64,000 bases of DNA from Candidatus Eisenbergiella merdavium (lineage in GTDB: Bacteria; Bacillota; Clostridia; Lachnospirales; Lachnospiraceae): NCBI GenBank assembly GCA_019119595.1, contig DWWS01000031.1, positions 1 to 64,000 of the forward strand, in the 5' to 3' direction. The notes below the pieces were generated by a model. That model did no database searches, was not told the DNA's origin, and was given only the letters and a program-made list of their open reading frames with translations. Position 1 is the stretch's first letter. Each line of letters starts with the position of its first letter. This document shows, piece by piece, positions 24,988-33,592 of the stretch. The position numbers and the translations under genes are program-made.

Positions 24988-26862
24988 ATGAAAGAAAAAA
25001 CGGACGGGAAACGAAAGGACAAACGGAAGGATAAAAAAGAAAGGGCTTATTCCATCCCGGATACCCTGCGTTATGTGACGCGGCTGTTCCTCCGGGAAAT
25101 GGGTTGGGAGGGAATCGCAATCTGCACCGGGCAGGTGGTTTCCGGGATTCTGTATCCCTTTCTGTCCGCGGCGCTGGCCGGAGTGATCGTGGCGGCCCTT
25201 TCCGGCGGGGGAAGCGCGGGACGGATCCTTCTCACTGTGGGAGGCTACGTTGCGCTGCAGCAGATCTTCCGGCTGACTGCCGGATACCTGGCTCTGCGCG
25301 GGGAAAGCACGGCTTTCTCTTTCCGGGTAAAGAGGGGCGTTCCGCTGTATCGAAGCTGTCTGGAAGCGGAGCTGACCTTCCTGGAGAGCGACGAGGGGCA
25401 GAAAAAAATGTCCGGTGCGCAGGAGGCTGTGTTCTGGGGGGATGGGGACGGCTTTGAAGCGTATCTGAAGGAGCTGATCCGGCTTGCCACCAATCTGGGA
25501 GGCTTTCTGCTCTATTCCCTTGTGATCGGGGCCTGGAGCCTGCCCTTTCTCATGCTGATCCTTGCCTTCGCCGTCCTGACGGCGGCCGCTTCCCTGCAGG
25601 CGAGAAAACGGGAGGTCAGCCTGGAACGGGAAAACGACGCGACCCGGGCGAAGCTGAATTATCTGCGCAGGGTCACGGTGGACACGGCGAACGGCAAGGA
25701 CGTCCGCCTCTACCGGATGGACCGCTGGCTGCTGGGTGCCTTTGAGGCGGCCATCGACCGCTTCACCGGGATACGGGGAAAGGAAAAGGCGGCCTATCTG
25801 GCGGCGGGGCTGTTTGGAAAGAGCCTTTCCTTCGTGAAAAATATGCTGATCTACGGCTTTCTCATTCTGCAGATGGCGCGGGGGCAGATGACGGTGGCGG
25901 CATTTCTGATCTATGTGGGTCTGGTCTCCGGCTTCGATACCTGGCTGACCGCTCTTTTTAACGCCATGCAGGAGTTTTTTCATCAGGACACGACCATCGG
26001 AAAATTCCGGGCCTTTGAGGATGCTGTGGCGGAGGGAAAGCGGGGAAAATGGGGAGCCGGAAAGCCGGAGCGGGCCGGGCAGGCCCATGAGCTTAGGCTG
26101 GAAGGGGTCTGCTTCCGCTATCCGGGAAGCGATACGGATACCATCCATGATCTGAGCCTGACCATCCGGCCCGGCGAACGGCTGGCGCTGGTGGGGGCGA
26201 ACGGCGCGGGCAAGACCACGCTGGTGAAGCTTCTGTGCGGCCTGTACCGGCCGGACGCGGGACGCATCCTGCTGGACGGACAGGAGCTTTCCGGGCTGAG
26301 CGAGGAGGCCTGCTTCCGGGAATTTTCCGTGGTGTTTCAGGATGTGTTCGCCTTTTCCTTTTCTCTTATGGAAAATGTGTCCTGCGTCCGGGAGAAAGAC
26401 ACGGACATGGAGCGGCTGCGCGACAGCCTGACGCGCGCCGGGCTTTGGGAGAAGGCGGAGGGGCTTGCACGCGGCGTGCATACGTCCATGAACCGGGATC
26501 TGGATAAAAACGGCGTGAGCCTGTCGGGAGGAGAGCTGCAGAAGCTGATGCTGGCCCGTTCGCTCTATAAGGGCGCGCCGGTGGTGATCCTGGACGAGCC
26601 AACCGCGGCCCTTGATCCGATCGCGGAGAGCGAGATGTATGAAAAATATGACGGGCTGCTGCAGGGGCGGACGGGCATCTTCATTTCCCACCGCTTGAGC
26701 TCCACCCGCTTCTGCGACCGGATCGTGTATCTGGAGAACGGACGTATCGCGGAAGAGGGAACCCATGAGGAGCTGATGGCCCGAAACGGCGCGTACGCGG
26801 GGATGTTTTCCGTACAGGCACAGTATTACAGAGAAAAAGGGGAGGCGGCCAACATTGGATAA
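24988..26862 (+). CDS. ABC half-exporter (membrane domain plus ATPase), first of a pair
   Basis: A 624-residue protein with a Lys/Arg-rich N-terminus, about six membrane helices (40-330) and a C-terminal ATPase. ATPase motifs are Walker A GANGAGKTT, Q-loop VVFQDVFAF, signature LSGGELQK, Walker B VVILDEPTAALDP and H-loop FISHRLSS. Such half-transporters work as dimers and export peptides, lipids or drugs. It overlaps the next exporter gene by 8 bases, so they probably form a heterodimer. No peptidase C39 domain is seen. The upstream LytTR system likely regulates it. Confidence 0.9.
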   Translation: MKEKTDGKRKDKRKDKKERAYSIPDTLRYVTRLFLREMGWEGIAICTGQVVSGILYPFLSAALAGVIVAALSGGGSAGRILLTVGGYVALQQIFRLTAGYLALRGESTAFSFRVKRGVPLYRSCLEAELTFLESDEGQKKMSGAQEAVFWGDGDGFEAYLKELIRLATNLGGFLLYSLVIGAWSLPFLMLILAFAVLTAAASLQARKREVSLERENDATRAKLNYLRRVTVDTANGKDVRLYRMDRWLLGAFEAAIDRFTGIRGKEKAAYLAAGLFGKSLSFVKNMLIYGFLILQMARGQMTVAAFLIYVGLVSGFDTWLTALFNAMQEFFHQDTTIGKFRAFEDAVAEGKRGKWGAGKPERAGQAHELRLEGVCFRYPGSDTDTIHDLSLTIRPGERLALVGANGAGKTTLVKLLCGLYRPDAGRILLDGQELSGLSEEACFREFSVVFQDVFAFSFSLMENVSCVREKDTDMERLRDSLTRAGLWEKAEGLARGVHTSMNRDLDKNGVSLSGGELQKLMLARSLYKGAPVVILDEPTAALDPIAESEMYEKYDGLLQGRTGIFISHRLSSTRFCDRIVYLENGRIAEEGTHEELMARNGAYAGMFSVQAQYYREKGEAANIG

Positions 26863-28819
26863 GAGAAGAAATCTTTCGGAAAAAAAGAAAAGAAAACCGG
26901 CGCGGGGCATTTTTGAGACTGTGCGCCGGGCGGCAGCCCGACAGGCTGCCAGGCAGGCGGCGGCTCACCGGACAGGCTTCCGGCTTTTGCGGATGGCACA
27001 TGAGACGGATTCCACCGTCCTTCCCATGAATCTTCTGATGATCTGCGTAAATCTGGCGGAGATCTATACGGGGCTGTTTCTCACATCGGCGCTGATCGAC
27101 AGTCTTCTGGCCTCCGATTTCCGGAAGGCCGGGCTGTACACGCTGCTGCTTGCGGCCTCCGCTCTGGCGCTTGGGAGCATCGGAGAGGTGCTGTACAAAA
27201 AGGTGCGCACCGTACAGAACCGGCTCTGGCAGACGGTATATCTGTGGATCGCCGAAAAGGCGCTGTCTCTGGACTATGAGACCATGGAGGATCCGGAGGC
27301 CATGAAGAAGCTGATGACGGCGGAGCGCACCTGCGATATGTACGGAAGCGTGGGGATCGTGGTTAATAATTACGGAGAGCTGCTCCGGGCCGTATTGAAC
27401 ATCGCGGTTTCTGTAGGGCTGTCCGTGCAGCTTGTGCTGATGCGCCCCGGGACGGCGGCTTTGGCATCTTTTACCGGGCATGGGGACGGGCTTCAGAGCG
27501 CGGCGGCTCTGCTTTCCGCGCCGGGCATATCCTTCGCCCTGTTCGGCGCGGCCCTTGCGGGAATGGCCCTTCTTGCCGCGAAGACGGCGGCGAAGTATGC
27601 CGGGAAGCAGGAACGGTTTTTCCGGGAGCATGCCGGGACGGAGGAAAAGCTCACCTATCTGAACCAGAATATTTTCTTCAATTACCGGGCGGGCAAGGTC
27701 ATCCGGATCTTCGGGATGCAGGACATGCTGCTGAAAAACGGGGAGCGGGAGCTTGCCGGGATGATGGATTTTTACGGGCGTATGATTGATGTAAAAAGGG
27801 GAGAAGCGGCGGAAAACCTGACCGTCAGCGGCCTTTTCACCGTCCTTTCCTATCTGCTGGTGGTCATAAAGACCGTTTCCGGAGCCATTACCATCGGCGC
27901 CTTCACCCGCTATGTGGGAGCGCTGAACCAGTTCGGGAGCGCCTGCGCCTCACTGATCGAGTACAACGCGGCCATCCGGAGGAACGCCGCCTATATGCAG
28001 CAGTTTCTTGATTTCCTGGATGTGAAGGAGAAGCATCCCCACGGCACCATCCCGGTGGAAAAGCGGACGGACGGAGAATACGAGCTCGCCTTTGAAAACG
28101 TCAGCTTCCGCTATCCGGGAAGCGAAGGCTATGTGCTGAAAAACGTGAGCTGCCGCCTGGACATGAAGCGGAAAATGGCCGTTGTGGGAAGAAACGGCGC
28201 GGGAAAGACCACCTTCATCAAGCTGCTGTGCGGCCTGTATGAGCCGACGGAGGGGCGCATCACCTTAAACGGGGTGGATATCCGCAAATACAGGCCGGAG
28301 GAATACCGGGAGCTGTTCGGCGTGGTTTTTCAGGATTTCCGGCTGTTCTCCTTTCCGGTGTGGGAGAACGTGGCAGCAGGCTATGAAAGGGACGACGGGC
28401 GGCTTTGGCGGACGCTCCGGCAGGCGGGCGCACTGGAGCTGGTGCAGGCCATGCCGGACGGCCCGGATACCCTTCTTTATAAAAATACGGGAGACGGCGT
28501 AGAGATTTCCGGCGGCGAGGCCCAGAAGCTTGCCATTGCCCGCGCCCTGTACAAGGACGCTGCCCTGGTGATCCTGGACGAACCCACCGCAGCCCTGGAT
28601 CCGATCGCGGAGGCGGAGGTCTACGCCCGCTTTGACGAAATGACCGAGGGAAAGACCAGCATCTACATTTCCCACCGCATGAGCAGCTGCCGCTTCTGCG
28701 ATGATATCGTGGTTTTTGACGGCGGAAGGATCGCGGAGCGGGGAAGCCACGAAAGGCTGCTGGCGGCGGGAGGGCTGTATGCGAGGCTGTGGAACGCCCA
28801 GGCCAGGTATTATGCCTGA
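26855..28819 (+). CDS. ABC half-exporter, second of a pair
   Basis: A 654-residue protein starting with TTG at 26855, inside the last codons of the first exporter gene. The N-terminal 40 residues are rich in Arg and Ala, then come six membrane helices and the ATPase with Walker A GRNGAGKTT, signature ISGGEAQK, Walker B LVILDEPTAALDP and H-loop YISHRMSS. Both ATP sites of the pair have full motifs, unlike some heterodimers with one dead site. The 3' end overlaps the convergent DUF234 ATPase gene by 10 bases. Confidence 0.9.
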   Translation: MDKRRNLSEKKKRKPARGIFETVRRAAARQAARQAAAHRTGFRLLRMAHETDSTVLPMNLLMICVNLAEIYTGLFLTSALIDSLLASDFRKAGLYTLLLAASALALGSIGEVLYKKVRTVQNRLWQTVYLWIAEKALSLDYETMEDPEAMKKLMTAERTCDMYGSVGIVVNNYGELLRAVLNIAVSVGLSVQLVLMRPGTAALASFTGHGDGLQSAAALLSAPGISFALFGAALAGMALLAAKTAAKYAGKQERFFREHAGTEEKLTYLNQNIFFNYRAGKVIRIFGMQDMLLKNGERELAGMMDFYGRMIDVKRGEAAENLTVSGLFTVLSYLLVVIKTVSGAITIGAFTRYVGALNQFGSACASLIEYNAAIRRNAAYMQQFLDFLDVKEKHPHGTIPVEKRTDGEYELAFENVSFRYPGSEGYVLKNVSCRLDMKRKMAVVGRNGAGKTTFIKLLCGLYEPTEGRITLNGVDIRKYRPEEYRELFGVVFQDFRLFSFPVWENVAAGYERDDGRLWRTLRQAGALELVQAMPDGPDTLLYKNTGDGVEISGGEAQKLAIARALYKDAALVILDEPTAALDPIAEAEVYARFDEMTEGKTSIYISHRMSSCRFCDDIVVFDGGRIAERGSHERLLAAGGLYARLWNAQARYYA

Positions 28820-30294
28820 AAACGTGGGGAGGGCTTTTCCAGCCTGCAGTTTACGATGGCATCCAAAGGGAACAGAAGCAGGCGATCGTTTTTCTCTGCT
28901 TCCTCGCGCAGGCTGTCGTCAAATCCTGATTCGGAAAAAAGCGCATAATAGAATTCTGCGTGTTCCTTCTGGGGCGTCAGTTTTGCCAGCGTGTTCAGAT
29001 AGTCGGAATAGCGGAATGGACTGCTTTTGAATTTACATTCTCCGATCAGATATTCCTTTTTCTGACGGGAAAACGCGACAAGATCAATTTCGGTTTCGCC
29101 GATGCGCAACCCGTCCGGGCTGTCGGTGTCCCTTACGGTGGTTCTTCCAAACCACCTGCCGGCCCGTGCATAGCGGAAGGGAAGCGCATCTGCCTTTTGA
29201 AGCTCCTGCACATACTGGCGACAGATTTCCTCAAACGGAAAGGCGGCAAATTCATGCAGAAAGGGCGCGACGGCATATTGATACACCCCGTCCACATCTC
29301 CGGCCTCCAGTTCGGAATAGCTGGTAAATGGGAACGCATACCAGAACCGAAAAAAATGGTCCGTCAGCCTGTAAATCCCCCGGCTGCTGTTTGCGGTTTC
29401 CTTCAGCGAAACGTCGATGGAAAACTCACGCCGTACAATGCCGAGCTCGATCAGGTTCCTCAGATAGACGCTTGTTTTGGAGGTATTCTCCACGAGCGCC
29501 TTCTGACTGATCTCATTCAGGCGGGTGCTTCCCAAAGCAATGGCTTCGATCAGGGAATTGTAAACCGCTGTTTCCCGAAGCTCCTGATGCAGAAGAAATT
29601 CGGCTTCGCTGTACAGCGGGCAGCCTTTTGTCAAAATATTGCATTTAATATTCTGGGATAATGACAGAGCAGGATCAAACTGACGCAGGTAATGGGGAAT
29701 CCCGCCAAGAATGGAATAGGCCAGAACCTGATCCGCCGGAGAGTAGTCCGGAAAAAATCTGACGGCGTCATAAAAGCCCATTTCGGTCATTTTATAAATG
29801 CCGGTCGCCCTGCCGTAAAGAGGATTTTTTTCTGCCAGCAGTTCCCTCTCCATAAAGCTCATGGCGCTGCCGCAGAGGATGATCATGACGTTGGCATCCT
29901 TCAGAAGCTCGTCCCAGAGATTTTGGAGAATGGAAGGAATGGAGGGATTTTCTCTGCACATATAGGGAAATTCGTCGATGACAAGAAGCCTTTTTTTATC
30001 TCCCCAGGGAAGCCCGGTGATGGACGAAAACGCGCTGTCCCAGTCCGGAAATGTGGACAAATACCGCTTCGCAGGAATATCCTCCTGCAGCATTTTTTCA
30101 GAAAATGACTTTAGCTGGAGCTTATCACTGCATTCCCGGCAGGAAAAGAAGATATGCGGTTTATCCTGACAGAAATGCCTCAGGGTTTCCGTTTTGCCCA
30201 CACGCCGCCTTCCATATAAAACGATCAGCTGGCCGCCGTCCGCCTCATATTTTTGCTTCAGAAACTGCAGCTCCGCTTTTCTGCCGATGAACAT
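28810..30294 (-). CDS. AAA/STAND-like ATPase with C-terminal DUF234 nuclease-like domain
   Basis: A 494-residue protein of the archaeal-type ATPase/DUF234 group. It has FIGRKAELQFL at the start, Walker A VLYGRRRVGKTE (about 24-35), Walker B LLVIDEFPYM, a sensor LCGSAMSFME and a middle winged helix. The C-terminal part has ETEIDLVAFSRQKKEYLIGECKFK, a PD-(D/E)XK-like D...E-x-K core. The cellular role of the family is not known; defence or genome maintenance has been suggested. It has its own promoter and operator-like dyad. The ATG follows GGGGGAGG. Confidence 0.85.
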   Translation of the reverse strand: MFIGRKAELQFLKQKYEADGGQLIVLYGRRRVGKTETLRHFCQDKPHIFFSCRECSDKLQLKSFSEKMLQEDIPAKRYLSTFPDWDSAFSSITGLPWGDKKRLLVIDEFPYMCRENPSIPSILQNLWDELLKDANVMIILCGSAMSFMERELLAEKNPLYGRATGIYKMTEMGFYDAVRFFPDYSPADQVLAYSILGGIPHYLRQFDPALSLSQNIKCNILTKGCPLYSEAEFLLHQELRETAVYNSLIEAIALGSTRLNEISQKALVENTSKTSVYLRNLIELGIVRREFSIDVSLKETANSSRGIYRLTDHFFRFWYAFPFTSYSELEAGDVDGVYQYAVAPFLHEFAAFPFEEICRQYVQELQKADALPFRYARAGRWFGRTTVRDTDSPDGLRIGETEIDLVAFSRQKKEYLIGECKFKSSPFRYSDYLNTLAKLTPQKEHAEFYYALFSESGFDDSLREEAEKNDRLLLFPLDAIVNCRLEKPSPRFQA

Positions 30295-30315
30295 GAAAAG
30301 ACCTCCCCCTTAACT

Positions 30316-30378
30316 CAAATCTAAATTTACTAAATCGTGATTTGAATTCATTATAGCCTGATAAAAGAAAAAGGTCAA
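30316..30378 (-). promoter_or_regulatory. Promoter and dyad operator of the DUF234 ATPase gene
   Basis: On the minus strand TTGACC (30378-30373) and TATAAT (30355-30350) are 17 bases apart. Just downstream, CAAATC and GATTTG (30344-30339 and 30321-30316 on this strand) frame a 29-base dyad. It contains the smaller palindrome AAATCACGATTT and a similar AAATTTAGATTT. A dyad between start site and ribosome site is a usual place for a repressor. Confidence 0.6.
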
Positions 30379-30391
30379 GAAAGGAATTCCC

Positions 30392-31042
30392 TCACTCCGT
30401 CTTAATCCCCGGCAGATCCCACCGGTAATGGCTGGCGAGCATCCGGATGGCCACCACCAGAAGGGCGGCCGCGACCATGGCGAGGTCGGAGCGGGTGTAT
30501 TCCAGAGACAGGGTATACAGGCAGGCACCCGCGATGGAGGCGCAGGCATAAATGTGCTTTTTCAGGACGTAGGGCGTCTCTCCCGCCATGATGTCCCGCA
30601 GGATACCGCCGCCGATGCCGGTGATGACGCCGAGAAAGATGATGAGGAAGTGATATTCCCCATATCCGGCTTCCACCCCGGTGTCGATGCCCGTCACAGT
30701 GAACGCCCCGAGGCCGACCGCGTCCAGGATGTTCATGATCTTTTCATATTCTTCCATATATTTGCCGCCAAGAAGGGAGGGCCGCAGGCGGAACAGGATG
30801 AAAAGGATCACCACCGTCAGGAAGGCGGCGAACACGTAAATGGGATTCCGGAACATGTTGGGCGGGATGTTGCCGATCATCAGGTCGCGCAGCATTCCGC
30901 CGCCCACGGCCGTGATGACGCCAAGGACGATGATGCCGAACAGATCCAGCCTTTTTCTGACCGCGACCATGGCCCCGGAGGAGGCGAAGGCGACGGTTCC
31001 GATGATTTCCACAAAAAAAATGAAGTTTGCCTGAAGCTCCAT
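30392..31042 (-). CDS. TRIC/UPF0126 family membrane protein (YicG/YadS-like)
   Basis: A 216-residue membrane protein with about seven helices. The start MELQANFIFFVEIIG follows GGAGGAATATC. Two repeated halves each contain the family motif: VITAVGGGMLRDLMIGNIPP and VITGIGGGILRDIMAGETPY. The family is known as bacterial TRIC-type trimeric cation channels, and some members are linked to glycine uptake. The longer frame upstream lacks similarity. It is a single-gene unit. Confidence 0.9.
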   Translation of the reverse strand: MELQANFIFFVEIIGTVAFASSGAMVAVRKRLDLFGIIVLGVITAVGGGMLRDLMIGNIPPNMFRNPIYVFAAFLTVVILFILFRLRPSLLGGKYMEEYEKIMNILDAVGLGAFTVTGIDTGVEAGYGEYHFLIIFLGVITGIGGGILRDIMAGETPYVLKKHIYACASIAGACLYTLSLEYTRSDLAMVAAALLVVAIRMLASHYRWDLPGIKTE

Positions 31043-31221
31043 GATATTCCTCCAAAGCGAAGAAAATTCCAGAAAAGGCCTTCCTTTGGCCGGGCCGTCC
31101 GGAAGGCCTGTCCGAACCGTTTCATCATAGCACGAAACCTTTTTGATATCCATACAAAAGGCATGGAAAAAACAAAAAAAATATCTTATAATAATTGAAG
31201 ATCAATAAGAAGGAGGGCACC

Positions 31222-32355
31222 ATGGAAAAGAGAAAATTGGAAAAGCTGGGGATTGAAACGTCGCTTCTGGGCTTTGGCTGCATGCGTTTTCCCACGCTGG
31301 CGGATGGGAAAATAGACGAAGCAGAGGCGGAGCGGATGCTGGACCGGGCGATCGGGGCGGGCGTGAATTACATAGACACCGCATATCCCTATCATAACGG
31401 GCAGAGCGAGCCTGTGGTGGGAAGGATCCTGAAAAAATATGATAGAAACTCGTTCTTCCTCGCCACCAAGTTGCCTCTTTGGGCGGTGAACAGCGTGGAG
31501 GATGCGGAGCGCATTTTTAACGACCAGCTGGAAAGGCTGCAGACGGATCACATCGACTTCTATCTGCTGCATGCCGTGAATAAGGAAAAATGGGAGCAGA
31601 TGAAGGAGCTTGGGGTGGTGGACTACTGCGCCAGGCTGAAGGAGGAGGGAAAGATCCGGTATTACGGCTTCTCCTTCCACGATGATTATGAGGTGTTTGA
31701 GGAGATCCTGCGTTACCGGGACTGGGATTTCTGCCAGATCCAGTATAACTATCTGGACAGAAACGAGCAGGCGGGGGATCAGGGCTATGCCCTGGCGCAG
31801 AGCCTTGGGGTGCCGCTGGTGATCATGGAGCCCGTGAAGGGCGGCAATCTGGCCGGTTTTTCCGAGGATATCAACGGGCGCTTCCGCAGAATGGATCCGG
31901 AAGCCAGCATCGCGTCCTGGGCCCTGCGCTGGGTGGGAAGCCATTCCAACGTGAAGGTGATCTTAAGCGGAATGTCCACCATGCAGCAGGTGGAGGACAA
32001 TCTGAAGACCTTTGCGGAGTTTCAGCCTTTGAGCGAAGCGGAAAGCGCGGAGCTTGACGATATCGTGAAGGAGCTGCGTTCCCGCGTGCAGAACGGCTGC
32101 ACGGGCTGCCGTTACTGCATGCCCTGTCCGGCGGGCGTGAACATTCCGGGCAATTTCAAGGTATGGAACAACTATCATATGTACCGTACCTACGGCCATG
32201 TGCAGAGGGCCTGGGAGACGGATCTGAAGGATGAGGAGAAGGCGAAAAACTGCGTGAAGTGCGGCAAATGCGAGACGCTCTGCCCGCAGAAGCTTTCCAT
32301 CCGCGCGGATCTGGCGCGTGTGCAGCAGGAGCTTGACGACAGGATCTTCCAGTGA
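31222..32355 (+). CDS. Aldo/keto reductase with C-terminal 4Fe-4S ferredoxin domain
   Basis: A 377-residue protein. The AKR barrel (1-280) has GFGCMRFP, the catalytic-region YIDTAYPYHNGQSE, DFYLLHAV and the cofactor end VKVILSGMS. The C-terminus has two Cys clusters, CTGCRYCMPCP and CVKCGKCETLCP, each able to hold a 4Fe-4S cluster. This AKR-ferredoxin fusion is frequent in anaerobes and probably passes electrons between NAD(P)H, a carbonyl substrate and ferredoxin. The start follows AAGGAGGG. A TATAAT at 31187-31192 is a likely -10. Confidence 0.92.
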   Translation: MEKRKLEKLGIETSLLGFGCMRFPTLADGKIDEAEAERMLDRAIGAGVNYIDTAYPYHNGQSEPVVGRILKKYDRNSFFLATKLPLWAVNSVEDAERIFNDQLERLQTDHIDFYLLHAVNKEKWEQMKELGVVDYCARLKEEGKIRYYGFSFHDDYEVFEEILRYRDWDFCQIQYNYLDRNEQAGDQGYALAQSLGVPLVIMEPVKGGNLAGFSEDINGRFRRMDPEASIASWALRWVGSHSNVKVILSGMSTMQQVEDNLKTFAEFQPLSEAESAELDDIVKELRSRVQNGCTGCRYCMPCPAGVNIPGNFKVWNNYHMYRTYGHVQRAWETDLKDEEKAKNCVKCGKCETLCPQKLSIRADLARVQQELDDRIFQ

Positions 32356-32368
32356 TCGGACAATATTC

Positions 32369-33271
32369 ATGGAAAAAGCATACAAACTGGAATTTGAAAA
32401 CGAACAGACCGGCGCGCTGGTGGTGAACTGCTGCGGCTGCTCCAAAACGGAGCCGCTGCACAGCTTCGGCCCGGCGCTGAAGCCGCATTATATGATCCAC
32501 TACATCCTGAGCGGGAAGGGCATTTTCCGCATGGGAGGAAGGGAGTATCTGCTGGAGGCCGGAAGCGGCTTTCTGATCGTTCCCGGACAGCTCGCCTTTT
32601 ACCAGGCGGACGAAACGGATCCCTGGACCTATGTGTGGGTGGGCTTTTCGGGAAGCGGCGCGGAGGACTTCGTTTCCTATACGGGCCTGTCGGTGAGCGG
32701 GCCCGTTTTTCAGTCCGACCGTTCAGATGAGCTTTACGGCAGTGTCCGGGATATGATGGAGCACAACACCTGCGGGCTGACCAACGAGCTGCGCCGCAAC
32801 GGGCAGCTTCAGATCTTCCTTTCCGTGATCGCGGAAAGCGCCGGCTCTCAGGAACGGCCGGAGGAGGATAAGGCCAACCGGTACGTGCAGCGGGCGGTGG
32901 AATTCATCCGCCGCAATTACTGCAATCCCGTGAAGGTGACGGATATCGCAGATTATGTCTGCATCAACAGAAGCTATCTTTATACGCTTTTTCAGCATTC
33001 CATGGGAATGTCGCCCCAGCAGTTTCTCACGGCCTTCCGGCTCACCAGGGCGGCGGAGCTTCTTGCAGCGACCCGGCTTCCGGTGGAGAGCATCGCGCTT
33101 TCCTGCGGCTACAACGATCCGCTGGTATTCACCAAAGCGTTCAAACAGATGAAGGGAACGTCCCCCTCGGCCTACCGGAAGGAGCTGCAGAAGGGAGAGA
33201 CGCGGCGGAACAGGGAATACCTGCGCCAGGTGGAGGATTTCATCAGCCACGCGGCAAAGGCGGAGGAGTAA
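32369..33271 (+). CDS. AraC-family regulator with cupin sensing domain
   Basis: A 300-residue regulator. The N-terminal half (about 20-130) is an AraC_binding cupin (HYMIHYILSGKGIF, FLIVPGQLAFYQAD, WTYVWVGF). The C-terminal half has the two helix-turn-helix units (VTDIADYVCINRSYLYTLF and ESIALSCGYNDPLVFTKAFK). The start at 32369 (MEKAYKLEF) fits the family; the ribosome site is weak. It follows the AKR gene by 13 bases and may be co-transcribed. Such regulators mostly control sugar-use genes; the target is not evident here. Confidence 0.88.
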   Translation: MEKAYKLEFENEQTGALVVNCCGCSKTEPLHSFGPALKPHYMIHYILSGKGIFRMGGREYLLEAGSGFLIVPGQLAFYQADETDPWTYVWVGFSGSGAEDFVSYTGLSVSGPVFQSDRSDELYGSVRDMMEHNTCGLTNELRRNGQLQIFLSVIAESAGSQERPEEDKANRYVQRAVEFIRRNYCNPVKVTDIADYVCINRSYLYTLFQHSMGMSPQQFLTAFRLTRAAELLAATRLPVESIALSCGYNDPLVFTKAFKQMKGTSPSAYRKELQKGETRRNREYLRQVEDFISHAAKAEE

Positions 33272-33592
33272 GAACGCGGTATTCCTGAAAAAATGGCGTA
33301 AACATGCCGAATTTTTTTGAAATGCGGGTAAAAATTTATCCTTTTTTTACAAAATTTTTATAAATGGGAAAGAATGGATTGACTTTCGTTCCTGAAAGAG
33401 TTAGACTCTGAGTCAGAAAGAGCGAGGGCGCTGTGTGATATCCACAGCGCCCTCGTTTTTTTGGAAAAACGATGGGCGGACGGTACGGTATCGCTGCAGC
33501 CGGCAGCAGGGATATGCGGACGTCCGGACGGGTGGAGGCCCTGAAAAAGGCTTCTCCCAAAGCCCGAGTTTGGAGAAGAGGAGGAAAATATT
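33272..33592 (+). promoter_or_regulatory. Leader region of the ammonium transporter gene
   Basis: This 321-base region starts with an AT-rich stretch, then TTGACT-N17-TAGACT (33379-33407), a strong terminator (33423-33462) about ten bases after the expected start, and a second hairpin beside the ribosome site: CTTCTCC (33551-33557) with GGAGAAG (33572-33578), extended by AAA/TTT. If the promoter is real, most transcripts would stop at the terminator unless it is opened, i.e. attenuation. Otherwise the terminator ends the AKR-AraC operon and amt has another promoter that I do not see. Confidence 0.5.
33423..33462 (+). terminator. Strong intrinsic terminator or attenuator before amt
   Basis: A perfect 13-bp stem pairs 33423-33435 with 33443-33455 (CGAGGGCGCTGTG with its complement), with a 7-base loop, followed by seven T. 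This is the strongest terminator in the window. Confidence 0.9.

Noticed and set aside
24898..26910. 670-codon minus-strand frame opposite the first ABC exporter
   Set aside because: Long antisense frame caused by codon bias; its C-terminus is translated from the 16-bp tandem repeats.
23592..28819. Agr-type quorum system
   Set aside because: The kinase and regulator are AgrC/AgrA-like, but there is no AgrB peptidase or Cys-containing AgrD peptide in the region.
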